Translations under genes and position numbers: made by a program
Notes under the pieces: generated by a model
The model's database searches: none
What the model was told of the DNA's origin: nothing
What the model saw: the letters and a program-made list of their open reading frames with translations, nothing else
Assembly: GCA_021781495.1 (NCBI GenBank)
Contig: JAJXWS010000029.1
Span: forward strand, 1 to 38,733
Direction of reading: 5' to 3'
Source of the DNA: Acidobacteriota bacterium
Lineage (GTDB): Bacteria; Acidobacteriota; Terriglobia; Terriglobales; Acidobacteriaceae
DNA length: 38,733 nucleotides
Shown here: positions 1 through 7,805 of the stretch, in pieces
Position numbering within the stretch: position 1 is the stretch's first letter
Layout: the number at the start of each line of letters is the position of its first letter

Positions 1-135
1 GTCCTCCACGACGGCGGCCATCTCGCGCTCGGGGCCAACCGTGGCCCGTCCGTCGCCGCCGCCGGCCAGCTCATCGCCCGCTACCGCGCCACCCACGCCT
101 TTGTCCCGCTCGACGCGTGGACCTCGCACGCCTGA
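1..135 (+). CDS. C-terminal end of a probable polysaccharide deacetylase (partial)
   Basis: The first 44 codons of the window are open from base 1 to a TGA at 133-135, and the gene starts outside the window. The peptide opens with LHDGGH, then an Arg-Gly-Pro-Ser stretch, a helix containing AAAGQLIARYR, and ends in a FVPLDAW-like strand. This matches the end of NodB-type polysaccharide or chitooligosaccharide deacetylases, where a Leu-His-Asp-Gly metal/active-site motif is followed by a helix and a final 'F.PL' strand. Such enzymes remove N- or O-acetyl groups from cell-wall or extracellular polysaccharides. Only the tail is visible, so the family call rests on one motif and the order of elements. 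It ends 33 bases before the 3' end of the convergent hemL gene. Confidence 0.5.
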   Translation, partial: VLHDGGHLALGANRGPSVAAAGQLIARYRATHAFVPLDAWTSHA

Positions 136-168
136 CCGGCCTTCGCACCGTCTGCCTCTGCCGCTCCG

Positions 169-1488
169 TCAGCCCGCCTTCACCGCCGCAAATGCCTCCC
201 GCGCCGCGGCAATGGTCGCCTGCACCTCGGCCTCGCCGTGCGCCGTGCTCAGGAACGCCGCCTCAAACTGCGACGGCGGCAGCCACACGCCCCGGTCCAG
301 CATCGCCCGATGGAAGCACCCAAACGCCGCCGTGTCGCTGGTTGTGGCCTCGTCGTAATTGCCCACCGGCCCCGGCGTAAAGAACCACGTCCACATCGCG
401 CCCACGCGATTCAGCGTCAGCGCCACCCCGGCCTGCTGCGCCTCGGCGGCCACGCCCTCGGCCACCGCCTTTGCAGATACCTCCAGCCGCGTGTACACCT
501 CGTCCCTGTGCTCCTGCAGATATCCAATCGTCGCCAGCCCGGCGGCCATCGCCAGCGGATTCCCGCTCAGCGTCCCCGCCTGGTACACCGGCCCCAGCGG
601 AGCCAGCAGGTCCATATAGCGGTGCTTCCCGCCAAACACGCCCACCGGCAACCCGCCGCCCACAATCTTGCCCAGCGTCACCAGGTCCGGGTCCAGCCCG
701 TAGCGCTCGCAGGCTCCGCCCAGCGCCACGCGAAAACCCGTCATCACCTCGTCCACAATCAGCAGTGCGCCTTCGCGCGCCGTCACCGCCCGCAGCCCTT
801 CCAGATAGCCCGGCGCGGGCACAATGCACCCCGCGTTGCCCACCACCGGCTCCAGAATCACCGCGGCAATCGCCCCCGGATGCGCCGCAAACGCCGCCTC
901 CACAGCGGCCAGGTCGTTATACGGCAGCGCCAGCGTCAGTTGCGCAATCTCCTCCGGCACTCCCGCCGACCCCGGAATCCCCAGCGTGGCCACGCCCGAG
1001 CCCGCCTTCACCAGCAGCCCGTCCGCGTGCCCGTGGTAGCAGCCCTCAAACTTCACCACAATCTTGCGTCCCGTGGCCGCCCGCGCCAGCCGGATGGCCG
1101 ACATCGTCGCCTCCGTCCCCGAGCTCACAAAGCGCAGCTTCTCAATCGCCGGGTAGCACGCCGTCACCCGCTCCGCCAGGTCCGCCTCCGCCGCCGTTGA
1201 GGCGCCAAAGCTCGCCGAATTCCTCGCCGCTCGCTCAATCGCCTCCACCACCGGCGCAAACGCGTGCCCCAGGATCATCGGCCCCCACGAGCCAAAGTAG
1301 TCGATGTAGCGGTTGCCGTCCGCGTCCGTCAGCCACGCGCCCTCTGCCCGCTCCACAAACGGCGGAGCCCCGCCCACCGCGCGAAACGCCCGCACCGGCG
1401 AGTTCACCCCGCCGGGAAAGTAGCGCTCGGCGCGCTGTTGAAGAGCCTGCGAACGAAGATGCGTGGGAGCTTGCCTGGAAGTACTCAT
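169..1488 (-). CDS. hemL: glutamate-1-semialdehyde 2,1-aminomutase
   Basis: PLP enzyme that converts glutamate-1-semialdehyde into 5-aminolevulinate in the cytoplasm, the committed C5-pathway precursor step for haem and cobalamin-type tetrapyrroles. The 439-residue product has the family signatures in order: [13 protein letters not shown] near the N-terminus, [15 protein letters not shown] (about 122-136), the phosphate/PLP-binding VDEVMTGFR (about 245-253), and the Schiff-base lysine in [12 protein letters not shown] (Lys274). Length is normal for HemL. An in-frame start 23 codons upstream exists, but the chosen ATG (1486-1488) gives a normal-length protein beginning MSTSRQ and avoids a non-homologous Gly/Ala-rich extension. 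The gene is divergent from the DCC-family gene at 1568, with a 79-base shared promoter region. Codon use is strongly C/G-ending. Confidence 0.95.
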   Translation of the reverse strand: MSTSRQAPTHLRSQALQQRAERYFPGGVNSPVRAFRAVGGAPPFVERAEGAWLTDADGNRYIDYFGSWGPMILGHAFAPVVEAIERAARNSASFGASTAAEADLAERVTACYPAIEKLRFVSSGTEATMSAIRLARAATGRKIVVKFEGCYHGHADGLLVKAGSGVATLGIPGSAGVPEEIAQLTLALPYNDLAAVEAAFAAHPGAIAAVILEPVVGNAGCIVPAPGYLEGLRAVTAREGALLIVDEVMTGFRVALGGACERYGLDPDLVTLGKIVGGGLPVGVFGGKHRYMDLLAPLGPVYQAGTLSGNPLAMAAGLATIGYLQEHRDEVYTRLEVSAKAVAEGVAAEAQQAGVALTLNRVGAMWTWFFTPGPVGNYDEATTSDTAAFGCFHRAMLDRGVWLPPSQFEAAFLSTAHGEAEVQATIAAAREAFAAVKAG

Positions 1489-1567
1489 CGTGCGTCCAGT
1501 ATAGAAGCCGCCCGCCGCCGTCGCAGCCGCCTGAATCCCCGCCCCGCCTTCCGGCATCCGGTTTCGT

Positions 1568-2062
1568 GTGGGCCAACTCGAACAACTCGGCGACCGCCTG
1601 CTCGTCCTCTACGACGGCCACTGCGTCCTCTGCAACCGCTCCGTCCGCTGGCTGCTGCGCCGCGACCGCCACGATCGTCTCCGCTTTGCGCCCGCGCAGT
1701 CCGCTGCCGTGGCGCCGCTGCTTGCCCAGTGCGGCTTTGACCCGGCCACCGCCCCCTCCAGTCCCTCAAGTCCCTTCAGTCCAGATACCATCCTCGTCCT
1801 GCGCCATCCCGGCGCACCGGCGCAGACCCTGCTCACCCGCTCCTCCGCCGCCGTAGCCCTCCTCGCCGAGCTGCCCCGTCCCTGGCCTGCCGTCGCCGCG
1901 CTCCTCCGCATGGTGCCCCGGCCCCTTAGCGACCTCGGCTACCGCATCGTTGCCCGCTGCCGCTACCGCCTCTGGGGCCGCCTGCCCGTCTGCCCCCTGC
2001 CCTCGCCCCAGGAGCAGCCCCACTTTCTGTCCAGCGCGGCCATTCCGCCCGATTCCTGTTAA
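1568..2062 (+). CDS. DCC-family thiol-disulfide oxidoreductase-like protein (DUF393)
   Basis: A 164-residue protein with a GTG start. It carries the DCC signature near the N-terminus: [22 protein letters not shown], with Asp16, Cys19 and Cys22 forming the D-x-x-C-x-x-C motif that names the family. The family is predicted to be thioredoxin-like and to act on thiols, but no substrate is known. The middle part has a Ser/Pro-rich insertion (about 60-72) before an Arg-rich helix and a strand typical of the family. It is divergent from hemL and ends 58 bases before the purM start. GTG at 1568 is the first start that keeps the motif near the N-terminus, and there is no strong Shine-Dalgarno sequence. 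Family assignment is firm; function is unknown. Confidence 0.8.
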   Translation: MGQLEQLGDRLLVLYDGHCVLCNRSVRWLLRRDRHDRLRFAPAQSAAVAPLLAQCGFDPATAPSSPSSPFSPDTILVLRHPGAPAQTLLTRSSAAVALLAELPRPWPAVAALLRMVPRPLSDLGYRIVARCRYRLWGRLPVCPLPSPQEQPHFLSSAAIPPDSC

Positions 2063-2120
2063 AATCGACCTTTCCGGCCTCGCGTTCCGGCGTATACTCC
2101 ATCCGCAGAAAGCCCGCATT

Positions 2121-3170
2121 GTGCCTGACGAATCCAAATCCAAATCCGTAACTTACGCCGACGCAGGGGTGGACATCTCCGGCGGCGACCGAGCCAAGGA
2201 ACGCATCAAGTACCTGGCGCAGAAGACCTTCAATCGCAACGTCCTCGGCGGCATCGGCGGCTTCGGCGCCCTCTTCCGCCTGGACATGCAGCGCTGGAAG
2301 AATCCCATCCTCGTCAGCTCGGCCGACGGCGTTGGCACCAAGCTCAAGGTGGCCTTCCAGCTCGGCGTCCACCACACCGTCGGCGCCGACCTCGTCAACC
2401 ACTGCGTCAACGACATCGCCGTGCAGGGTGCCACGCCCCTCTTCTTCCTCGACTATTTCGCCAGCGGCAGGCTCGAATCCAGCATCACCGAGTCCGTGGT
2501 CACCGGCCTCGCCGAGGCCTGCAAGGCCAACGGCTGCGCCCTCATCGGCGGTGAAACCGCCCAGATGCCCGGCTTCTACGCCGACGGCGAGTACGACCTG
2601 GCCGGCTTCATCGTCGGCGCCGTCGACCGCGACAAGATGGTCACCGGCGCAGACATCAAGCCCGGCGACGTCCTCATCGGACTGCCCTCCACCGGCCTGC
2701 ACACCAACGGCTACTCGCTGGCCCGCAAGCTCTTCTTTGACGTCGCCGGCTACAAGCCCACGCAGTACGTCACTGCCATCAAGGAGAAGGCCGGCGCGGC
2801 TCTCATGAAGACCCACCGCAGCTACCTCCACGTGATTCAAAAGCTGGTGGCCGCGGGCCTCACCACCGGCATGGCGCACATCACCGGCGGCGGAATCACG
2901 GAGAATCTGCCCCGCATCCTGCCCAAAAACACCGCCGCGCACATCGAGCTCGGCTCCTGGCCCGTGCTGCCCATCTTCGAGCACCTCCGCGCGCTCGGCC
3001 AGGTCTCGCAGGACGAGATGATGCGCACCTTCAACATGGGCATCGGCCTCATCGCCGCCATCCCGGCCGCCAGGTTCACGCGCGCCAAAAACCTCCTCGA
3101 CCGCGCCGAAGAAAAGTTCTACGTCATCGGCCGCGTCGCCAAGGGCGACCGCCGGGTGCACTACACATGA
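2121..3170 (+). CDS. purM: phosphoribosylformylglycinamidine cyclo-ligase (AIR synthetase)
   Basis: Closes the imidazole ring in purine biosynthesis: FGAM + ATP gives aminoimidazole ribotide. The 349-residue product, starting at GTG 2121 (VPDESKSKSVTYADAGVDISGG), has the expected family length. Signatures visible are YADAGVDI, the nucleotide/substrate loop SSADGVGTKLKVA (about 66-78), HCVNDIAVQGA.PLFFLDY (about 94-112), the GGETAQMPGFY loop, GLPSTGLHTNGYSLAR, and ITGGGITENLPR. A longer reading frame runs upstream into the DCC gene, but its extra residues are Pro/Arg-rich and not homologous, so the internal GTG is preferred. A possible -10 hexamer TATACT lies at 2093-2098. The stop overlaps the purN start (ATGA at 3167-3170), implying translational coupling. 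Confidence 0.95.
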   Translation: MPDESKSKSVTYADAGVDISGGDRAKERIKYLAQKTFNRNVLGGIGGFGALFRLDMQRWKNPILVSSADGVGTKLKVAFQLGVHHTVGADLVNHCVNDIAVQGATPLFFLDYFASGRLESSITESVVTGLAEACKANGCALIGGETAQMPGFYADGEYDLAGFIVGAVDRDKMVTGADIKPGDVLIGLPSTGLHTNGYSLARKLFFDVAGYKPTQYVTAIKEKAGAALMKTHRSYLHVIQKLVAAGLTTGMAHITGGGITENLPRILPKNTAAHIELGSWPVLPIFEHLRALGQVSQDEMMRTFNMGIGLIAAIPAARFTRAKNLLDRAEEKFYVIGRVAKGDRRVHYT

Positions 3171-3817
3171 GCACTGCCAGTCCCGTCTCTCGCAAGCCGC
3201 TTCGCCTGGGCGTCCTCATCTCCGGCCGCGGCTCCAACATGATCGCCATCGCCAACAGCATCCGCGAGGGCCGTCTTCCCGGCGTTGAGATCGCCGTCGT
3301 CATCTCCAACACCGGCTCCGCCTGCGGCCTTGCCGTCTGCCAGGAGCTTGGCCTGCCCACCGCCGTCCTTGTCTCCAAAGGCCGCCCCCGCGCCGAGCAC
3401 GACGCCGACGTGGTCGCCTGCCTCCGCCGGCACAACGTGGACCTCGTCGTGCTCGCCGGTTACATGCGGCTGCTCTCGCCCGAATTCATCGCGGCCTACC
3501 CCAACCGCATCGTCAACATCCATCCCTCGCTGCTGCCTTCCTTCCCCGGCCTTGAGGCCCAGCAGCAGGCCTTCGACTACGGCGTCAAGATCGCCGGTTG
3601 CACCGTCCACTTTGTCGATGAGCACCTCGACCACGGCCCCATCATCCTCCAGCGCGCCATTCCGGTGCAGGAGACGGACGACGCCCACTCCCTCGCCACG
3701 CGCATCCTCACCGAGGAGCACATCGCCTACACAGAGGCGCTCGCCCGCGTCGCCAGCGGCGACTACGAGATCCGCGGCCGGCGCTACGTCCGCCGCGACA
3801 CCCCCGCCGCACCCTGA
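3167..3817 (+). CDS. purN: phosphoribosylglycinamide formyltransferase (GAR transformylase, folate-dependent)
   Basis: Transfers the formyl group of 10-formyl-tetrahydrofolate to glycinamide ribonucleotide in purine synthesis. The 216-residue product shows the phosphate loop VLISGRGSN (about 16-24) and the catalytic set of PurN at equivalent spacing: Asn117 and His119 in NIHPSLLP and Asp155 in EHLDHGPI. LAGYMRLLSPEF precedes the active site. It overlaps purM by four bases, so both are translated from one mRNA. The formyl donor is fed by FolD, encoded about 3 kb downstream on the other strand. A 10-bp perfect stem-loop begins 24 bases after the stop and could end transcription. Confidence 0.95.
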   Translation: MSTASPVSRKPLRLGVLISGRGSNMIAIANSIREGRLPGVEIAVVISNTGSACGLAVCQELGLPTAVLVSKGRPRAEHDADVVACLRRHNVDLVVLAGYMRLLSPEFIAAYPNRIVNIHPSLLPSFPGLEAQQQAFDYGVKIAGCTVHFVDEHLDHGPIILQRAIPVQETDDAHSLATRILTEEHIAYTEALARVASGDYEIRGRRYVRRDTPAAP

Positions 3818-3835
3818 GCGGTTGGCACGGAGTAT

Positions 3836-3869
3836 GGGTGCCCCAGGTCTCGCTTTTGAGACCTGGGTT
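3836..3869 (+). repeat. short palindromic repeat (REP-like), copy A
   Basis: Stem-loop directly after purN. The arms 3842-3851 and 3858-3867 are perfectly complementary (10 bp) around a 6-base loop. It opens with GGGTGCCCCA and closes with TGGGTT; the opening ten bases recur in copy B at 3958-3967. There is no T-run, so a purely Rho-independent terminator is unlikely, although it may protect or end the purMN transcript. From memory, acidobacterial genomes carry many short palindromes opening with this same 'GGGTGCCCCA' motif; that is unverified here. Confidence 0.55.
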
Positions 3870-3957
3870 AACTCAAAACCCCGCCAGCAGATAGGCTCTA
3901 AGATCGTCTGGCGTCTGGCCCATCCATCCCGTCTTTTCTCCCCCAGCCACAGAATCG

Positions 3958-4009
3958 GGTGCCCCATTCATGACGTCCGCTCCAGCGGACGCCATGGGTG
4001 GGACTGCAC
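3958..4009 (+). repeat. short palindromic repeat (REP-like), copy B
   Basis: Second palindrome of the same kind, sharing the opening GGGTGCCCCA with copy A. Arms 3963-3980 and 3985-4002 pair around a 4-base loop (TCCA): 18 positions with 15 Watson-Crick pairs, two G-T pairs and one mismatch. It ends in ATGGGTGGGACTGCAC. The inner six base pairs differ from copy A while the outer frame is kept, which is typical of a dispersed palindromic family whose stem is conserved more than its sequence. Confidence 0.55.
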
Positions 4010-4126
4010 GCAAAAAGCTGTCAAGCAATTTTGTTTTGGATATTTCATAAGTAATTGAAATAAATAGATTTAAATTCGCATCCCAATTGCGAAGGATTTC
4101 CGGTCAATCCGTCATCCTAGAACCAT
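4010..4126. other. AT-rich spacer without a recognisable gene
   Basis: The stretch around 4021-4080 is strikingly AT-rich compared with the G+C-rich genes on both sides, with runs such as AATAAATAGATTTAAATT. No reading frame with a plausible start is present. It may carry promoter elements for the small gene at 4327, but I cannot place a convincing -35/-10 pair. Confidence 0.4.
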
Positions 4127-4207
4127 AGCCGGAAAAACACAGCGGCAGCAAAGGCCAGGCGAATCATTTCAGGGCGCCCGGCGCGGGAGCCGCTGTGTCT
4201 TCCGGCT
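4127..4207. repeat. 20-bp near-perfect inverted repeat enclosing 42 bases
   Basis: Left arm 4127-4146 and right arm 4189-4207 are complementary over 19-20 bp, with only a one-base bulge and one mismatch around 4135-4137. Each arm carries the segment AGCCGGAA..ACACAGCGGC. The 42-base loop contains the self-complementary octamer GGGCGCCC. As RNA this would be a very stable hairpin; as DNA it looks like the ends of a small non-autonomous element. It lies 120 bases upstream of the 92-residue gene at 4327, on the same transcript if the promoter is in the AT-rich spacer. Confidence 0.6.
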
Positions 4208-4326
4208 GCAGGCTCTCCGCATCGCTCGCCGCAACCACGGCAATCTCGCGAGCGGGGAGCCGCAATCCCAAGAGTCCGCCACCGGAGGCATCGTCTACCG
4301 GCCGGACCGGAAAAGGACCCATCGTG

Positions 4327-4605
4327 ATGGCCAACATCCTGGTAAACATCGAAAAAGGCATTGAAATCGGAGCCGAGGACGCCCTCAAGTGGCTCACCGG
4401 AGCCAACAAAGCCCTGCACGCCGCGCCGGAGGTCGTTGCGGCCCTCGCCACCCTCATCGGTGCCGTGGAAAAGCCGCTGGCGGAGGTGGCCGGCGTCGCC
4501 GAGAACCCCCTCAACATCGCCCTCGACGTGCAAACCGTCACCGACCTCAAGGCCGTCTGGCCGCAGGTCAAGGCCTTCCTCGCCACCCTGGGCATCAAGT
4601 TCTAG
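4327..4605 (+). CDS. small alanine-rich protein of unknown function
   Basis: A 92-residue open frame, MANILVNIEKGIEIGAEDALKWL and onward, not recognised as any named family. It is acidic to neutral, rich in Ala/Val/Leu, has no Cys and ends LATLGIKF. Predicted character is almost wholly helical and amphipathic, with a moderately hydrophobic stretch around residues 32-52. It could be a membrane-associated or phage-holin-like helix bundle; this is speculation. ATG 4327 is preferred over in-frame upstream starts because a purine-rich AAAAGGA lies 10-16 bases upstream and the upstream residues are low-complexity Arg/Ser/Pro. It is flanked by a large inverted repeat and followed by a stem-loop. Codon use matches the neighbouring genes, supporting a real gene. 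Confidence 0.6.
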   Translation: MANILVNIEKGIEIGAEDALKWLTGANKALHAAPEVVAALATLIGAVEKPLAEVAGVAENPLNIALDVQTVTDLKAVWPQVKAFLATLGIKF

Positions 4606-4620
4606 CCCACACACGCAGCA

Positions 4621-4646
4621 AGGGCCGCCCCCACCGGAGCGGCCCT
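4621..4646 (+). terminator. stem-loop between convergent genes
   Basis: Perfect 8-bp inverted repeat (4621-4628 with 4639-4646, 10-base loop), 15 bases after the stop of the small gene and 43 bases beyond the stop of the opposing htrA-like gene. There is no U-run on the downstream side of either strand, so any terminator activity would not be canonical intrinsic termination. Confidence 0.35.
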
Positions 4647-4688
4647 CGCCCATTCCCTGCAAAAAAAAAGGAGAGACAGATGTCCGAT

Positions 4689-5843
4689 CTACGTATTCAC
4701 ATCCTGCGCTTCGCCCAGAATCAGCTTGAACGTGAGCTGGCGGCGTCCGCGCAGCACGGTAATGCTGATCGTGTCGCCCGCCTGGTGCTTGTCCATGATG
4801 GCGCTGATGTCCTGCGGGTCGGTCACCTGTTGTCCGTCGATAGCCACAATCAGGTCGCCGCCCAGCATGATGGGCGTGTTGCCCACGTAGGCCTGCTCAT
4901 TGCCTCCGTGCAGTCCGGCCCGCTCGGCCGCACCGCCCGGAATCACGCGCTGAATCAGCACGCCGTAGTCGGCCGCCAGGCCCATCTGTTCCGCCAGGTC
5001 CGGCCCAATCGCATACGACACAATGCCCAGCGACGGCCGCTTCACTCGTCCATAGCGGGTCAGGTCGCCCAGCACCGCCTTGGCCGTGTTGATCGGAATC
5101 GCAAACCCGATGCCCGAGCTCTGGTCCGCGCCATTCGAGGCAATCATCGTATTGATGCCAATCACCTCGCCCCGCGAGTTCAGCAGCGGTCCGCCGGAGT
5201 TGCCCGGGTTGATCGCCGCATCCGTCTGGATCGCGTCCTCAATCGGAGCGCCGTCCCCATTGCGAATCGAGCGGATAGAGCTGATGATGCCGCGCGTCAT
5301 CGTTCCGCTCAGCCCAAACGGATTGCCGATCGCATACACCTTCTGTCCCACCGCCAGGTTCGACGAGTCCGACAGTGTCACCGGCTGCAGGTCCGGCGCG
5401 TCAATCTGCAGCAGAGCCAGGTCGTGCACCTTGTCCACGCCCACCACGCGCGCGTTGTAGCGCCGCTTGTTGCTCAGCGAAACCTGAATGCCGCGGTTCG
5501 CGCCCTCCACCACGTGATAGTTCGTCAGCACGTGCCCGGCCTTGTCCAGGATGAACCCCGAACCCTGCCCCTGCTGCGGCACCGCGCCATAGAAAAAGTT
5601 GAACACCAGCGTCGTCGACGTAATGTTCACCACCGAGGGCAGCACGCGCTTGTAGACGGCGATGTTGTTCAGCTCTTCGGCGTCATAGGCCGGCGCGGCC
5701 TCCGCCTCCGTCAGTTGCAGCGGAGAGCCGGAGCCATGCGCGTTCAAAAACGAAAAGCCGCTGAAGCGGGAGGGAAGATGCGTCGTCAGATACAGAAAAC
5801 CAACCACCAGTACAGCAACCAGCAAAACCCGGCGAAGTTTCAT
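4689..5843 (-). CDS. HtrA/DegP-family periplasmic serine protease (S1C) with PDZ domain
   Basis: A 384-residue envelope protease. An N-terminal hydrophobic segment (about 6-20) after KLRR is a signal or membrane anchor. The trypsin-like domain has the catalytic triad His110 (TNYHVV), Asp141 (HDLALL) and Ser216 (NPGNSGGPL), together with the strand GIGFAIPI that follows in HtrA proteins. One PDZ domain covers about 275-375, with the GGDLIVAIDGQQV core. Having one PDZ and a membrane anchor resembles DegS/HhoA-type members rather than two-PDZ DegP. It would degrade or sense misfolded envelope proteins. It lies 83 bases downstream of coaE on the same strand and may be part of the folD-coaE transcript. 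An AAGGAAGG is present but about 18 bases from the ATG, further than usual. Confidence 0.92.
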   Translation of the reverse strand: MKLRRVLLVAVLVVGFLYLTTHLPSRFSGFSFLNAHGSGSPLQLTEAEAAPAYDAEELNNIAVYKRVLPSVVNITSTTLVFNFFYGAVPQQGQGSGFILDKAGHVLTNYHVVEGANRGIQVSLSNKRRYNARVVGVDKVHDLALLQIDAPDLQPVTLSDSSNLAVGQKVYAIGNPFGLSGTMTRGIISSIRSIRNGDGAPIEDAIQTDAAINPGNSGGPLLNSRGEVIGINTMIASNGADQSSGIGFAIPINTAKAVLGDLTRYGRVKRPSLGIVSYAIGPDLAEQMGLAADYGVLIQRVIPGGAAERAGLHGGNEQAYVGNTPIMLGGDLIVAIDGQQVTDPQDISAIMDKHQAGDTISITVLRGRRQLTFKLILGEAQDVNT

Positions 5844-5926
5844 GGTGTAGGAACCCAGAATCCTTCCTTACGATTGCGGCTCCCGCGCGCCGCAACCTTA
5901 CAGGGAAAGCGCGCAGTCGCCTCTTC

Positions 5927-6622
5927 TTATTTTAATGACGCGTCCGGCCGCAAATTGTTGCTCTCTGCCTTCAGTCGCTGCCACACGGCCGCCACCTGGG
6001 CACGAAGCGCCTCTTTATCCCCATTGTTTTCTATGGCATAGTCCGCACCGGCCGCCTTGTCCGCGTCCGGCATCTGGTGGCGCAGCCGCGATCGCGCATC
6101 CACCTCTGCCGCCTCGCGTTCGCTCTCGCCCAGCCGCAGCCGGCCCACGTATCTGGCCACCTTCACCTCATCCGGAGCCGTCACCACAAGGATGCGATCA
6201 ATCCGCCGTCGCCAGTCCGCCAGCACGCTTTCCTTTTCGCCGCGTGCCCGCGCGTCGCGCTGCACCTCAAAAATCAGCGCGGAAACCACCACCGCCACCG
6301 CCGAGGGGTCATGCCGAAAAATCTCGTTCATCCACCGCTGCTGTGCGTCAATCACCGCCGGATGCACAATGGCGTTCAACTCGTTCAGCCGCCCGCCGCG
6401 AAACGCAAGCTCCGCCAGCCGCGCGCGATTCAGCCGCCCGTCCGCCCCGGCTACATCCGGCCCAAACACGCGCAGAATCTCGCGGTACACCGGCTGTCCC
6501 GGTTCCATCAGCTCCCGGCCCAGCTCGTCGGCTTCAATCACATGTGCGCCCAGTTCCCGCAGATAGGCCGCAACGGTGCTCTTGCCGCTGCCCAGGCCAC
6601 CCGTCAGTCCAACGCGCAACAT
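5927..6622 (-). CDS. coaE: dephospho-CoA kinase
   Basis: Phosphorylates the 3'-hydroxyl of dephospho-CoA, the last step of coenzyme A synthesis. The 231-residue product starts with the P-loop MLRVGLTGGLGSGKST (Walker A at about 8-15), followed by VIEADELGRELMEPGQPVYREI, the family's substrate-binding helix region where most members have a D-A-D motif and this one has E-A-D. The LNELNAIVHPAV motif and the later Arg-rich lid follow. It is slightly longer than most CoaE proteins (about 200 residues) because of an insertion around 125-145 (Arg/Glu-rich, RDARARGEKESV) and a C-terminal tail. Only three bases separate it from the folD stop, so the two are surely cotranscribed. Confidence 0.92.
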   Translation of the reverse strand: MLRVGLTGGLGSGKSTVAAYLRELGAHVIEADELGRELMEPGQPVYREILRVFGPDVAGADGRLNRARLAELAFRGGRLNELNAIVHPAVIDAQQRWMNEIFRHDPSAVAVVVSALIFEVQRDARARGEKESVLADWRRRIDRILVVTAPDEVKVARYVGRLRLGESEREAAEVDARSRLRHQMPDADKAAGADYAIENNGDKEALRAQVAAVWQRLKAESNNLRPDASLK

Positions 6623-6625
6623 CGG

Positions 6626-7540
6626 TTACAGTCCCCGTCTCATCCGCGCGGCGCGCACCGTGTTGGCCATCAGCATGGCAATCGTCAACGGACCCACTCC
6701 ACCCGGCACCGGTGTATACGCGCCGGCGCGCTCAAAGGCCTTCGGATGCACGTCGCCCACAATCGTCGAGCCGCGCTTGGCAAAGGTGGCTTCGCGCTTG
6801 GCGTCGCCCGCAAAGTAGCGGTCGAATTCCTCGCGTGTGTGAATGCGGTTGATGCCCACGTCAATAATCGTGGCGCCCGGCTTCACCATCTCCGGCGTAA
6901 TAAACCCCGGACGCCCGATGGCGGCCACCAGAATATCGGCCTGCCGCGTCACCTCTCCCAGGTCGCGCGTCTTGGAGTGGCAAATGGTCACGGTGGCGTT
7001 CTGGTGCAGCAGCAGCATGGCGGCGGGCTTGCCCACAATATCGCTGCGGCCCACCACCACCGCATGCTGTCCGCTGATGGCGATGTCGCTCCGCTTCAGA
7101 ATCTCAAGGATGCCGGCGGGCGTGCACGGAGCCAGCGCCGGCCGGTTCGCCTGCAGGCGTCCGGCATTCACCGGATGAAATCCATCCACGTCCTTCGCCG
7201 GGTCAATGGCGTCCAGCAGCGCCTTGGCGTCCACCTGCGGGGGCAGCGGCAACTGGATCAGAATTCCGTCGATGTCCTCGCGCGCATTCAGCTTGGCTAC
7301 CAGGTCCAGCATCTCCTCGGTGGTTACCGTGCTGGGCGGCGTAATCAGATCGCTGTACAGGCCCAGGTCGGCGCAACTCTGCACCTTGCTGCGAACGTAA
7401 ATCTCGCTCGCCGCAACATTGCCCACCAGCACGGCGGCTAGCCCCGGACGAATGCCCTGGGCTGCCAGCAGCTTCACCTCTTCGGCAACTTCCTGCTTGA
7501 TCGCTGCGGCGATAGCCGCTCCATCGAGTATCTTCGGCAT
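6626..7540 (-). CDS. folD: bifunctional methylenetetrahydrofolate dehydrogenase / methenyltetrahydrofolate cyclohydrolase
   Basis: Cytoplasmic one-carbon enzyme interconverting 5,10-methylene-, 5,10-methenyl- and 10-formyl-tetrahydrofolate with NADP. The 304-residue product has the active-site Tyr48 and Lys52 in EIYVRSKVQSC, the signature GILIQLPLPPQV, the DVDGFHP substrate loop, the Rossmann motif VVVGRSDIVGKPAAMLL, and the C-terminal PGGVGPLTIAMLMANT. Length is typical. It is the first gene of a minus-strand group folD-coaE (three-base gap) and probably htrA. 10-formyl-THF made here is the co-substrate of the nearby PurN. Confidence 0.95.
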   Translation of the reverse strand: MPKILDGAAIAAAIKQEVAEEVKLLAAQGIRPGLAAVLVGNVAASEIYVRSKVQSCADLGLYSDLITPPSTVTTEEMLDLVAKLNAREDIDGILIQLPLPPQVDAKALLDAIDPAKDVDGFHPVNAGRLQANRPALAPCTPAGILEILKRSDIAISGQHAVVVGRSDIVGKPAAMLLLHQNATVTICHSKTRDLGEVTRQADILVAAIGRPGFITPEMVKPGATIIDVGINRIHTREEFDRYFAGDAKREATFAKRGSTIVGDVHPKAFERAGAYTPVPGGVGPLTIAMLMANTVRAARMRRGL

Positions 7541-7745
7541 CTAGCTCTCCAACCCTCCATCGTATCGCTTCAGGCCATACCCCGCAGAGTTGAACCTCGC
7601 ACCGCGCAATCCGCCACGCGGCACAACACCCCATTCCTCCGGAAAGGAAGGCAGCCAAAAATGTTCGCAATCCCACACCCATCACATGTCGCGCTCGAAA
7701 AGATAACCGCGCGGATGCCATCGTGCGGCCTGCATCACGTACCCC
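7541..7745. other. divergent promoter region, folD side; no gene seen
   Basis: This is the folD-proximal part of the 330-base gap between folD (minus) and the cytochrome gene (plus). I found no convincing reading frame. A 71-codon frame on the minus strand (7682-7897) overlaps the start of the cytochrome gene and is probably chance. The gap must contain both promoters. The cytochrome-proximal half holds two CRP/FNR-type sites listed separately. Confidence 0.4.
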
Positions 7746-7761
7746 TGTGATTTGCCGCACA
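7746..7761. promoter_or_regulatory. CRP-type operator candidate
   Basis: TGTGA-N6-GCACA matches nine of the ten defined bases of the CRP-family consensus TGTGA-N6-TCACA. It is centred about 117 bases upstream of the tetraheme cytochrome ATG and about 58 bases from a second half-site palindrome at 7806-7817. No CRP/FNR-family gene is in the window. Confidence 0.4.
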
Positions 7762-7805
7762 TACAGTCGTGATACCCCGGCGCGTACTCTTGTGCCGCTC
7801 GGAAA

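Noticed and set aside
238..1856. Long plus-strand open frames opposite hemL, up to 461 codons
   Set aside because: They are antisense shadows of a very G+C-rich gene: Pro/Arg/Ser-rich low-complexity products without a motif, against a complete HemL on the minus strand.
1926..3967. Minus-strand frames of 411 and 268 codons opposite purM and purN
   Set aside because: Val/Gly/Asp-rich shadow translations. purM and purN on the plus strand have all family motifs and a coupled overlap.
4389..7441. Plus-strand frames of 550 and 454 codons across the htrA-like, coaE and folD genes
   Set aside because: His/Arg/Gln-rich shadow products typical of the reverse complement of G+C-rich genes. The minus-strand proteins have intact catalytic motifs.
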